Assembly (NCBI GenBank): GCA_963624605.1
Contig: CAVFQD010000025.1
Location: 1 to 23,662, forward strand
Length of the DNA stretch: 23,662 bases
From: Fimenecus sp963624605
Lineage (GTDB): Bacteria > Bacillota > Clostridia > Oscillospirales > Acutalibacteraceae
Reading direction: 5' to 3'
The notes under the pieces: model-generated
Told to the model about the DNA's origin: nothing
The model's input: the letters and a program-made list of their open reading frames with translations, nothing else
The model's database searches: none
Shown here: one piece after another, positions 13,325 to 21,025 of the stretch
Layout of the letters: every line of letters begins with the position of its first letter
Position numbering within the stretch: the stretch's first letter is position 1
Program-made: the position numbers and the translations under genes

Positions 13325-15148
13325 ATGAGGTATATAAAGCTTCACGGGGATGAAAAAGTTCCCGTGTTCAAAAATGTTATTTATGCCCTGCGTCTTGTGT
13401 GCAAAGCCGACAAACGGCTGCTTATCAGCTATCTAATAAGCTATATTTTCGACGATATTTTTGTGCGGTACATTCAAAGCATACTTTTTTTGAAGGTATT
13501 GCTCTCGCTGTTTGACCGAGGCGTCGAATTCAGGGTGTATGTGCGTGATTTACTGCTGTTTTTCGCCATTGCCGCAGCGACAAAGATTATTTCGTGGGTG
13601 GCGGCATACATAAGGCAGGTGTCAACAAAAAATGTGTTAAAGGTTCTCAACAATATGGTCTTTGAAAAAGCGATAAGCCTTGATGTCGGCTGTTATGAGA
13701 GCCCCGAGTTTTACGACAAATATCAGCGTGCCACGCTTATTATGTCTGCGGGATATTTTGATATAATCTGCTATGATGTTGCGCTTGTTGTCAGCGGAAT
13801 TGTGTCGCTGATACTTGTTATCGGCACGGTTACGGCGATAAGCCCGGTTTATTTGCTGTTCCTTTTGCCGATTGCTTTTGTGTTCGTTATCGAAATATAC
13901 AAGAGCAAGGCAGTGTATAAAAGAGACCTTGAAATGACGGGCAACAATCGCACAAAGGCGTATATACAACGCACGGTGTTCCTAAAGGACTTTTCAAAGG
14001 ATATGAGGACATCAAACATTTTTTCGGTTATGATGAGAAGATTTGAAGCGGCGGTTGCGGCTAATGTGAAAATACTCAAAAGCTACGGCATAAAGCTGTT
14101 TTTGTACAGTATCGTAAGCTCGCTGTTTTCGGAATTTATTCCGATAATCGGCACATATGCGTATGCCGGTTACCGTTTTGTAAAGGGCGGCGATATGACC
14201 GTCTCGGGCTTCTCGGTCGTTGTATCGTCTATTTCAACGGTCAGGGACGCAACGCTTGATATTGCGGAAGCCTTTGATGAAATGACGCAGATGGCTCTGT
14301 ATTTTCAAAATCTCAAGGACTTTTTCGACTTTGAGCCGAGCATAAAGGATGGCAATTTGCAGGCGGGCGAATTTGAAAGTCTTGAATTTCGCAATGTAAC
14401 TTTCCGTTACCCGAGCGCAAAGAAAAACACGCTTGAAAACATTTCGTTTAAGATAAACAGGGGCGAGACGGTTGCCGTGGTCGGCATAAACGGCGCAGGA
14501 AAATCGACCGCAGTTAAGCTTATGCTCCGCTTTTACGATGTTACGGACGGCGAAATTTTATATAACGGAGTGAACATAAAGGAGTATACGCTCTCCTCGC
14601 TTCGCAGCTCGTTTGCTACGGTGTTTCAGGATTATAAAAACTTTGCAATATCGGTCTATGAAAATGTAATGTGCCGTGAATGTACCGAAGAGGACAGGCA
14701 AAAGGCGCAGACCGCACTCAAACAGGCGGGCGTATGGGAGAAAACGCAGTCGCTTCCCAACGGCGGCGACACGGTGCTTACCCGTGAGTTTGAGGAGGAC
14801 GGAGCGGGTCTTTCGGGCGGAGAAAATCAAAAGGTATCGACCGCAAGGCTCTTTGCAAGCGATTACGGCATAGCAATCCTTGACGAACCGTCGTCGGCGC
14901 TCGACCCCGTTGCGGAGTATGAGATGTATGAAAATCTTATCGCCGCAACAAAGGGAAAGACGGTAATTTACATTTCACACAGGCTCTCGTCCGCAGCGCT
15001 CTCCGACAGGGTGCTGGTAATCGGAGACGGAAAAACAATCGAAAGCGGCACGCACGAAGAACTGATGGCGAGAAAAGGCAAATACTGCGAGATGTTTACC
15101 TTGCAGGCTTCCGCTTACCGCAGGAAAGGGGGCGACGGCAATGCTTAA
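13325..15148 (+). CDS. ABC exporter half-transporter (permease-ATPase fusion), subunit A
   Basis: The product is 607 residues from ATG 13325, preceded by GGGAGG; an earlier in-frame start at 13241 overlaps the peptide gene and the terminator and is rejected. A six-helix type IV exporter membrane domain spans about residues 30-340. The nucleotide-binding domain has Walker A GINGAGKST (387-395), Q-loop FQDY (434-437), signature LSGGE (496-500), Walker B with catalytic Glu521 (IAILDE) and switch His552. There is no N-terminal C39 peptidase domain. It overlaps the next gene by 8 nt and should form a heterodimer with it. Both partners carry complete catalytic residues. The substrate is unknown; the upstream peptide is a candidate, and drug or lipid export is the alternative. 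Confidence 0.92.
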   Translation: MRYIKLHGDEKVPVFKNVIYALRLVCKADKRLLISYLISYIFDDIFVRYIQSILFLKVLLSLFDRGVEFRVYVRDLLLFFAIAAATKIISWVAAYIRQVSTKNVLKVLNNMVFEKAISLDVGCYESPEFYDKYQRATLIMSAGYFDIICYDVALVVSGIVSLILVIGTVTAISPVYLLFLLPIAFVFVIEIYKSKAVYKRDLEMTGNNRTKAYIQRTVFLKDFSKDMRTSNIFSVMMRRFEAAVAANVKILKSYGIKLFLYSIVSSLFSEFIPIIGTYAYAGYRFVKGGDMTVSGFSVVVSSISTVRDATLDIAEAFDEMTQMALYFQNLKDFFDFEPSIKDGNLQAGEFESLEFRNVTFRYPSAKKNTLENISFKINRGETVAVVGINGAGKSTAVKLMLRFYDVTDGEILYNGVNIKEYTLSSLRSSFATVFQDYKNFAISVYENVMCRECTEEDRQKAQTALKQAGVWEKTQSLPNGGDTVLTREFEEDGAGLSGGENQKVSTARLFASDYGIAILDEPSSALDPVAEYEMYENLIAATKGKTVIYISHRLSSAALSDRVLVIGDGKTIESGTHEELMARKGKYCEMFTLQASAYRRKGGDGNA

Positions 15149-16937
15149 AGCAAAGAAAAACAAAACCGAGCACTCGGTGCTTTCAAATATAATGTACTTT
15201 TTGGGGCTTATGTTTAAGCTCTCGCCGGGGCTTGTAATCGGCGAAATATTATCGGGCATTTTGAGGCATTTGCCGCAAAGGCTGATAAGCGTAATCGGCA
15301 TAAAATACATAATCGATGTTGTGGCAGAGGGCGAAAACCTCGGAAGAATTTACAAGGCGGTTATTATAATTGCGCTTATAATCGTTTTAAGCAGAATTGC
15401 CGTCTTGCTTTACAGGGAGTTCTATTGGAACGCCGCAAAGGAGAGGCTGTATTTCAGGCTCAACAAAACGCTTTACGAAAAGGCGCATCTGCTTGACCTT
15501 GAAAGCTATGACGACCCCGATTTTTACAACAATTTCATTTTGACCATTGAGTCGTCCTCGGACAACATTCAGGGACTTTTGGGAGTTGTTCAGCACTATG
15601 TCGGCAACATAATTTCTTTGGCGGCTGTTGCGGCGGTAATTCTGACAATCGACCCCGTGTGCCTTGTGATTATTTTGGCTTCGATTCTGCTTTTCCTGCC
15701 GCTTAGCGGCAGGATAGCCGACTATCAGATGGGCAGGCGCATAGACAACACGAAGTTTCACCGCAGAAGCGACTATTTTCAGCGGATTTTCTATTTGCAG
15801 GACTACGCAAAGGAAGTGCGGATGAACGACATTTATCACTTGCTTTTCGACCGATATAACGATGCGGCGGACGATGTAATAGCAAACCAGGCAAAGTATT
15901 GGAAGAAAATATCCTCTTGCTACTGTATTCAGCATATCGGCGTTCAGGCGCTCGGATTTATGCTCGTGTTGCCGCTGTATCTCGGTTACCAGGTAATAGT
16001 AAAGCAGACCTTGTCGGCAGGTGATTTTGTCGCAACCTTCAACGGTGCGTATTCGATAGCGATTTCGCTCAATTTCCTCATGGTATGGGCAAGCGCAGTG
16101 TTCTCTGAGAGGGCAAAGATGATTGAAAAATACCGTGAGTTCTTAAAGAGCGATTTCAAGATTAAGGACGGCAAAAGCACGGCTGAAATTACCGAGCCCA
16201 AGGCGATAACGGTCAAAAATATGTCGTTTACATATCCGGGCAACGACAAGCCCACGCTCAAGAATATAAATCTTGAAATAAAGCCGTATGAAAAAATTGC
16301 GCTTGTCGGCTTCAACGGAGCAGGAAAAACAACGCTCACCAACCTGCTTTTGAGGCTTTACGACGCCACGGACGGCGAAATTCTCATAGACGGCGAAAAC
16401 ATAAAGGATGTTACCGTAGCCTCGCACCGTGCAAGGTTTGCGGCGGTGTTTCAGGACTTTCAGACCTTTGCGTGTTCGGTGGGCGAGAATGTTGCCCTTG
16501 ACGAGAAAACGGACCCCGAAAAAGTTCGGTATGCGCTTAAACACAGCGGATTTACAAAGCCGCTTAAAAACGGCGTCGATACGGAACTCTTGAGGGAGTT
16601 CGACGACGACGGTGCAATGCTTTCGGGCGGCGAGGCACAGAAAATCGCCATTGCAAGGGCATTTTATAAGGAGTGCCCGTATGTCATACTCGACGAACCC
16701 TCGGCAAACCTTGATCCGATTGCGGAATATAACCTCAACAGGGCAATGACCGAGGCTTCGGAGCACAAGACGGTAATTTTTATTTCGCACAGGCTTTCGA
16801 CAACCGTAATTGCCGACAGAATTTATGTTATGGAAAACGGCGAAATCATCGAGTCCGGCTCGCACGAGGAATTGATGAGCTGTGGCGGCACATACGCTAA
16901 AATGTTTACCCTGCAGGCGGAAAAATACGAAGCGTAA
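15141..16937 (+). CDS. ABC exporter half-transporter (permease-ATPase fusion), subunit B
   Basis: The product is 598 residues, with ATG at 15141 inside the end of the previous gene (8-nt overlap), preceded by AAAGGGGGCG. The membrane domain spans about residues 15-330. The nucleotide-binding domain has Walker A GFNGAGKTT (390-398), Q-loop FQDF (437-440), signature LSGGE (494-498), Walker B with Glu519 (VILDEP) and His550. It is clearly related to subunit A, with matching domain order and a similar C-terminus (MFTLQA near both ends), suggesting an old tandem duplication. The overlap implies balanced synthesis of a heterodimer in the cytoplasmic membrane. No terminator follows directly; the nearest is at 17208. 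Confidence 0.92.
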   Translation: MLKAKKNKTEHSVLSNIMYFLGLMFKLSPGLVIGEILSGILRHLPQRLISVIGIKYIIDVVAEGENLGRIYKAVIIIALIIVLSRIAVLLYREFYWNAAKERLYFRLNKTLYEKAHLLDLESYDDPDFYNNFILTIESSSDNIQGLLGVVQHYVGNIISLAAVAAVILTIDPVCLVIILASILLFLPLSGRIADYQMGRRIDNTKFHRRSDYFQRIFYLQDYAKEVRMNDIYHLLFDRYNDAADDVIANQAKYWKKISSCYCIQHIGVQALGFMLVLPLYLGYQVIVKQTLSAGDFVATFNGAYSIAISLNFLMVWASAVFSERAKMIEKYREFLKSDFKIKDGKSTAEITEPKAITVKNMSFTYPGNDKPTLKNINLEIKPYEKIALVGFNGAGKTTLTNLLLRLYDATDGEILIDGENIKDVTVASHRARFAAVFQDFQTFACSVGENVALDEKTDPEKVRYALKHSGFTKPLKNGVDTELLREFDDDGAMLSGGEAQKIAIARAFYKECPYVILDEPSANLDPIAEYNLNRAMTEASEHKTVIFISHRLSTTVIADRIYVMENGEIIESGSHEELMSCGGTYAKMFTLQAEKYEA

Positions 16938-16940
16938 CAT

Positions 16941-17187
16941 CGCCCTACGGGCGAGTGAAAAATGAAGAATGAAGAATGAAAAATGAAAAATTGTGGGTGC
17001 TTCGCACAGCGTCGTCGTTTGCTTCGTATCGTTCGCAACAGCCTTTGGCTATTTCTCACTCGCTTCGCAACTCCTCCTTTTCCGCAAAAATCACGCTCGG
17101 CTCGCCTGCTCGGTTGTAAACGCCCTCCCGACGGCTCGCTGTCGCTACCGACTTTTGCGGATTTTCGGACAGCCGCGAGGGCTGTCC
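16941..17187. repeat. Repeat-rich intergenic region with hairpins
   Basis: No gene is supported here. The region opens with TCGCCC-TAC-GGGCGA (about 16940-16954) and closes with GGACAGCC (17167-17174) / GGCTGTCC (17180-17187). Both arms are next to a CCTACGG motif, so the two hairpins look related. Between them are many short TTCGC/GCTCG motifs and a GTGC-TTC-GCAC hairpin. The composition differs from the neighbouring genes. It resembles a compound of dispersed intergenic repeats; copies elsewhere in the genome cannot be checked here. Confidence 0.45.
16957..16991 (+). repeat. Five tandem copies of a 7-bp repeat (GAARAAT)
   Basis: The units are GAAAAAT, GAAGAAT, GAAGAAT, GAAAAAT, GAAAAAT without interruption. 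A short, slippage-prone tandem repeat 19 bp after the exporter stop codon. Confidence 0.9.
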
Positions 17188-17207
17188 CTACGGATGTGTA
17201 TAACAGG

Positions 17208-17235
17208 AAACCCGACAGCCAACTGTCGGGTTTTT
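17208..17235. terminator. Terminator between the exporter operon and the mannosidase gene
   Basis: AAACCCGACAG (17208-17218) pairs perfectly with CTGTCGGGTTT (17223-17233), loop CCAA, followed by TT on the plus strand. It is strongest rightward but can also act on the leftward mannosidase transcript, whose stop is at 17246. Confidence 0.8.
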
Positions 17236-17245
17236 CTGTATGTTG

Positions 17246-19795
17246 TTATCCGTCCAAATCGGCGTCCTTTTGAAGTCTGCCGTGCCACATTGCGTTTCCG
17301 ATGTTTATCGGCGAGGTCAGAACCTTTAATTTGTTGCGCATTGCGATCATGGGGTTTTTATCCTTTTCAATGTCGCAAAGGCTTGTGACCGAAATGCTGT
17401 CTTTAAGCTCGCTGAGGGTATAACGGCTGTCTTTATTGATTGTAACCGTCTTTTCCTCGTTCGGAAAAAGGTCGAAGCAGTTGTCGGAAAACGGCTCTTC
17501 GGAAATATTGCTTTCAAGCTTTACAAGGCGTGCAAAGCGGTCGGCTTTGAGCTTTATTTCAAGTCCCGTCGGAGTTTCCGTAATGTCGGTGCTTATCTTC
17601 GCTTTCGGCAGGGACAGATTTTTCTCCTTGTCGAACAAAAGCGTTTTGTCCGCAACAAGCGCACCGTTTTCATAGAGCCTGTAGCAGAGCACTGCGCTGC
17701 GGCGGTCTGTGTTTTTGAGCAATTCCGCATTGTACAGCTCAAACGCAAGAACATTTTTGACAGGTCCTGCGGTTATCTGCTTTTCGTCTGAACGGACGGT
17801 AACTCCCTTATTGAAATCAAACACCGAATATGTTACGGTAACGGTCTTTTCTTCGTTGAAATCGTTGAGCACAAAAAGTTTAACTCCGTTCTTTGAGTCC
17901 TCTGCGGAAACGGTCAGCGGAGCGTTGAAGCGGCGTGCCGAATATTGCAGAGCCTTGTAGTTGCCGTAGTAGTCGTAGCTTGACCACGAGCAGACGGGCC
18001 AGCAGTCGTTGAACTGCCAATACATAGAGCCGTTGCATCTGCCCTTGTTTCTGCGCCAATGCTCGGTTGCGTCCTCAATGCATTCCGACTGCGTTACCTG
18101 CGAAAGGTAGATGTAGTCCTCGAATTTTGCGGGCAGGTCAAAGCGTGAGGCGATATAGTATATCATCTTGTCGTTTCCGTTAAGACATTTCTGATGGGAG
18201 AGAAATACCTCGCTTGAAAGTGAGAAATCTTTTTCGTCCGCAAACTTCCTGACCGTTTTGATGTCGGGCAGACTTTCAAAGCCGAACTCGGAGCAAAATC
18301 TTGTCATTCTCTTGCGGTAGAAGGTCATAGGCTTTAAGCCGTGCCATACAGCCCAAAGGTGGGTGTCACCGACATTGTCGCAGTCAACGCCCTTGTTGTG
18401 CGATACTCCGCAGGGCGAGCCCGGTATGTAAGAGGTGTTAGGGTCGTATTTGCGAAGCTCGGGTTCGAGAATTTGGTAGAAAAACTTTTCCGTCCAGTCG
18501 ACATAGCTTTTCATCAACATCCAGCTGTTGTGCATTTCCTCTATCTCGTTGTTTCCGCACCACAGGGCGAGGGACGGATGGTCGCAAAGGCGTTTTACAT
18601 TGTATTCGACTTCTTTTTTGACATTTTCAAGGAAGCTCTCCTTAAAGAACGGGTAAGCCTGGCACGCAAATTGGAAGTCCTGCCAAATGAGAATACCCAT
18701 TTCGGCGCATTTTTCATAGAAAGCGTCGCTTCCGTAAAAGCCGCCGCCCCAGATACGAAGCATATTCATATTTGAAAATCTGACCGCTTCAAGCATTTTT
18801 ACAAGCCTGTTTTCGTCAAATCTTGTTATGAAAGAGTCGGGCGGAATGTAGTTTGAGCCCTTTATGAAAAGCGGAACTCCGTTTAATATGAACTTGAAGT
18901 TTGAGCCGTATTTATCACGGCTTCGGTCAAGATAAAGCGTGCGAAGTCCGATTTTTTTCTCACGGCAGTCGAGGACTTCTCCGTCTTTTTTGAGGACTGC
19001 CCTTACCGTGTAAAGCGGCTGAATATCCCTTTGCGAAAGCTCATAGGTCTGCCAAAGCTCGGGGTTTTCGATTACAAAGTCAGCGTTTTCTCCGCTCTTT
19101 TTAAGCACCGTGCCGTCGGGTGCGGTAACGCTCAACTCGCATTCTGTACCGTCGGAATACTTTTCCGTTTCAACGCTTACGCCGACTGTAACCTTGCCGT
19201 CGGTATGCGTCTGCTTTGCGGACAGATAGGTTATTCTCGCATTGTTTACTAAAATGAGGTCAATATCATCCGAAATTCCGCTCGCAGGGAGCACGGGACC
19301 CCAGTCCCAGCCGAAATGACACTGCGGCTTGCGTATGTGCACAATGCCGTTCTGACCGTTACTGTTCATCGGAGCGGACTCGGCTTTATATATTTTTTCA
19401 ACATAGTTTACGGGTGAGAAGAAAACGATTTTTATCTCGTTTTCGCCCTCTTTAAGGAAGTCTTTTACCGAAAATTCATGCTTTACAAAGCAGTTGTCGG
19501 CACTGCCCGCCTTTTTGCCGTTTATGAAGATGTCGCATACCGTGTCGAGCATTTTGCATGAGAGAATGACAGCCTCGGCACTCAACTGCTTTTTTGTAAG
19601 GGTAAAGGTTTTTAGATATTCCCAATCTCTTTTGCCGACAAACTCCGCGTCCTTTTCGTTAAGTCCGACAAACGGGTCGTCAATTATTTTATTGTCGATT
19701 AAATCAAGAAAATTGCAGCCGGGAACGGTAGCAGGATAGAGCTTTTCCGTGTTACATTCTCTGAATTGCCATTTTCCGTTAAGTGAAAGCTTCAT
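17246..19795 (-). CDS. Glycoside hydrolase family 2 beta-mannosidase
   Basis: The product is 849 residues, normal for GH2 beta-mannosidases (about 820-900). It hydrolyses terminal beta-mannose from oligosaccharides such as mannobiose. The N-terminal jelly-roll domain (1-180) starts SLNGKWQFRE and includes CHFGWDWGPVLPASG. An Ig-like domain lies at about 185-290 and a TIM barrel at about 295-620. The acid/base Glu417 is in CGNNE and the nucleophile Glu503 in FCSEFGFES. NGSMYWQFNDCWPVCSWSS is typical of this subfamily rather than beta-galactosidase. There is no signal peptide, so it is cytosolic and acts on imported sugars. It begins 3 nt after the membrane-protein gene ends (ribosome site AAGGA in that gene), forming a two-gene operon. 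Confidence 0.93.
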   Translation of the reverse strand: MKLSLNGKWQFRECNTEKLYPATVPGCNFLDLIDNKIIDDPFVGLNEKDAEFVGKRDWEYLKTFTLTKKQLSAEAVILSCKMLDTVCDIFINGKKAGSADNCFVKHEFSVKDFLKEGENEIKIVFFSPVNYVEKIYKAESAPMNSNGQNGIVHIRKPQCHFGWDWGPVLPASGISDDIDLILVNNARITYLSAKQTHTDGKVTVGVSVETEKYSDGTECELSVTAPDGTVLKKSGENADFVIENPELWQTYELSQRDIQPLYTVRAVLKKDGEVLDCREKKIGLRTLYLDRSRDKYGSNFKFILNGVPLFIKGSNYIPPDSFITRFDENRLVKMLEAVRFSNMNMLRIWGGGFYGSDAFYEKCAEMGILIWQDFQFACQAYPFFKESFLENVKKEVEYNVKRLCDHPSLALWCGNNEIEEMHNSWMLMKSYVDWTEKFFYQILEPELRKYDPNTSYIPGSPCGVSHNKGVDCDNVGDTHLWAVWHGLKPMTFYRKRMTRFCSEFGFESLPDIKTVRKFADEKDFSLSSEVFLSHQKCLNGNDKMIYYIASRFDLPAKFEDYIYLSQVTQSECIEDATEHWRRNKGRCNGSMYWQFNDCWPVCSWSSYDYYGNYKALQYSARRFNAPLTVSAEDSKNGVKLFVLNDFNEEKTVTVTYSVFDFNKGVTVRSDEKQITAGPVKNVLAFELYNAELLKNTDRRSAVLCYRLYENGALVADKTLLFDKEKNLSLPKAKISTDITETPTGLEIKLKADRFARLVKLESNISEEPFSDNCFDLFPNEEKTVTINKDSRYTLSELKDSISVTSLCDIEKDKNPMIAMRNKLKVLTSPINIGNAMWHGRLQKDADLDG

Positions 19796-19798
19796 TTT

Positions 19799-20536
19799 TC
19801 AGTTCCTTATCCTTTTATTATGTATTGATACGATTATTGCCGTTACGCCGACAAAAAGCAAAATTCCGAAAACGAGCATTACCGAGATAATTCCGTACGC
19901 CGCAGGGAGATTTATCGGCTTGTCGCTGAAGAACAGACCCCATATAAATTCGGGATTGTAAAACGGGTAAGGGTAGTATTGCGGGTCGGAATATGCGCCG
20001 CGTATCATTGAAAATACAGAATACACAAGCGGATATATTCCCGAAAGCGCAAGGCATTTTTTGCCTATTCTCTTATTGTTGAACGGGAAGAACCACAAAA
20101 CGAGCACAACGACGGGCATTATCATATGATAATAAATCTGTATAAAACTCGACATTGAGTGCACTGCCGTATCCCATTTTGACGGCGGGGTCATACCAAG
20201 CGGAATACCGCCGCAGTAGGTTATGCCCGCAATTAAGACATACACCGTGACCAATGCACCGAAGGTCGGGTTAAAGCCGATTTTTTGCGCCCTTTTGCAC
20301 CCGAAAATTCCGAGCGACGCAAACAGCAGATAGACATAGCAGAAAAAGTTTGACTGCACCGTGAAGTAGGAAAGAATATTGTATTTTCCGTAATCCACGG
20401 GACTGTACTGCGGGTCGTATTCGTAAACATAGTACGAAAGGCGGTGTGCGATTATCAGAAAGCCGAACACCGACAAAATTAAAAGCAAAACTCCGAGCGC
20501 CTTGTTTTTAGCGGACGGATTTAATCTTGATTCCAT
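19799..20536 (-). CDS. Pr6Pr-like integral membrane protein
   Basis: The product is 245 residues with about six or seven membrane helices (around 14-30, 55-75, 90-108, 130-150, 160-178, 190-200 and 215-238). YFTVQSNFFCYVY (about 55-67), the central WDTAVHSMSSFIQIYYHMIMPV and the PYPFYNPE segment resemble the bacterial Pr6Pr (FAR-17a/AIG1-related) membrane family, some distant relatives of which are lipid hydrolases. No function is assigned in bacteria. The start at 20536 follows GGGGGG. It is the first gene of an operon with beta-mannosidase, an odd pairing with no obvious common role. Confidence 0.65.
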   Translation of the reverse strand: MESRLNPSAKNKALGVLLLILSVFGFLIIAHRLSYYVYEYDPQYSPVDYGKYNILSYFTVQSNFFCYVYLLFASLGIFGCKRAQKIGFNPTFGALVTVYVLIAGITYCGGIPLGMTPPSKWDTAVHSMSSFIQIYYHMIMPVVVLVLWFFPFNNKRIGKKCLALSGIYPLVYSVFSMIRGAYSDPQYYPYPFYNPEFIWGLFFSDKPINLPAAYGIISVMLVFGILLFVGVTAIIVSIHNKRIRN

Positions 20537-20559
20537 ATCGTTACCCCCCTTGTTTAATC

Positions 20560-20588
20560 ATTTTAACAGAAAAACACAGGCAAGGCAA
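20560..20588 (-). promoter_or_regulatory. Probable promoter of the Pr6Pr-mannosidase operon
   Basis: On the minus strand, TTGCCT (20588-20583), 17 bp, TAAAAT (20565-20560), about 25 bp upstream of the ATG. Confidence 0.55.
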
Positions 20589-20615
20589 CACAAACGGAAA
20601 GTTTTACGGTTTCGG

Positions 20616-20644
20616 TTGACACGGAGGTAAAGTTATGCTATCAT
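20616..20644 (+). promoter_or_regulatory. Rightward promoter, likely the original MATE promoter
   Basis: TTGACA (20616-20621), 17 bp, TATCAT (20639-20644). The only rightward gene downstream is the MATE transporter at 21026, now about 375 nt away because the inverted-repeat element at 20697-20996 lies between. Confidence 0.65.
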
Positions 20645-20696
20645 CTTTAGCACAAAACCCTAACGGTAGTGGATTTTTCAAGAGAAATCTTTTTTC

Positions 20697-20996
20697 GCCA
20701 CATAGCTGTGGCTGAGTGTTTACAAGGAAATATTGGTTTCTCGCATAAAAATCCATTATGCCTTTGTCGGAAAGCCTCGCAAGGCGACAGCCTTGCTTCG
20801 TTTCCCAACTTCTGCATAAAAGAATTTTTATAGCTACGAAACTGCAACGCACTTCAAAATGATATATTTTTGATACAAGAAAAGGCAAATCCCACAGATA
20901 ATGCTGACGCATATCTGTGGGGTTTAACGCATTGTTGTGCAAAAAGATATTGTTTTGAAGCAATATTTCCTTATGAACACTCAGCCTTTATGTGGC
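20697..20996. repeat. About 300-bp MITE-like element with terminal inverted repeats
   Basis: The ends are a 26-bp inverted repeat: 20710-20735 and 20961-20986 match at 24 of 26 positions, sharing GGCTGAGTGTT and AAGGAAATATTG. Beyond these, GCCACATA (20697-20704) mirrors TATGTGGC (20989-20996). The interior has a 10-bp stem CCCACAGATA (20891-20900) / TATCTGTGGG (20912-20921). It also has two mutually exclusive hairpins sharing AAGGC (GCCT-CGCA-AGGC and AAGGC-GACA-GCCTT near 20775-20795). Open frames on the minus strand here look spurious. A shorter relative lies at 5047-5109. It is probably a non-autonomous mobile element; the transposase is not in the window. Confidence 0.7.
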
Positions 20997-21025
20997 TTTT
21001 TTGTGGCTTTTTTATGAGGTGAAAT

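Noticed and set aside
16957..16991. CRISPR-like repeat array
   Set aside because: The units are 7 bp and contiguous without spacers: a simple tandem repeat.
20604..20963. 119-codon minus-strand open frame (and an overlapping 66-codon one at 20647-20847)
   Set aside because: They lie entirely within or across the inverted-repeat element, have no ribosome site, overlap each other in different frames, and run over the rightward promoter at 20616. They are probably spurious frames inside a repeat.
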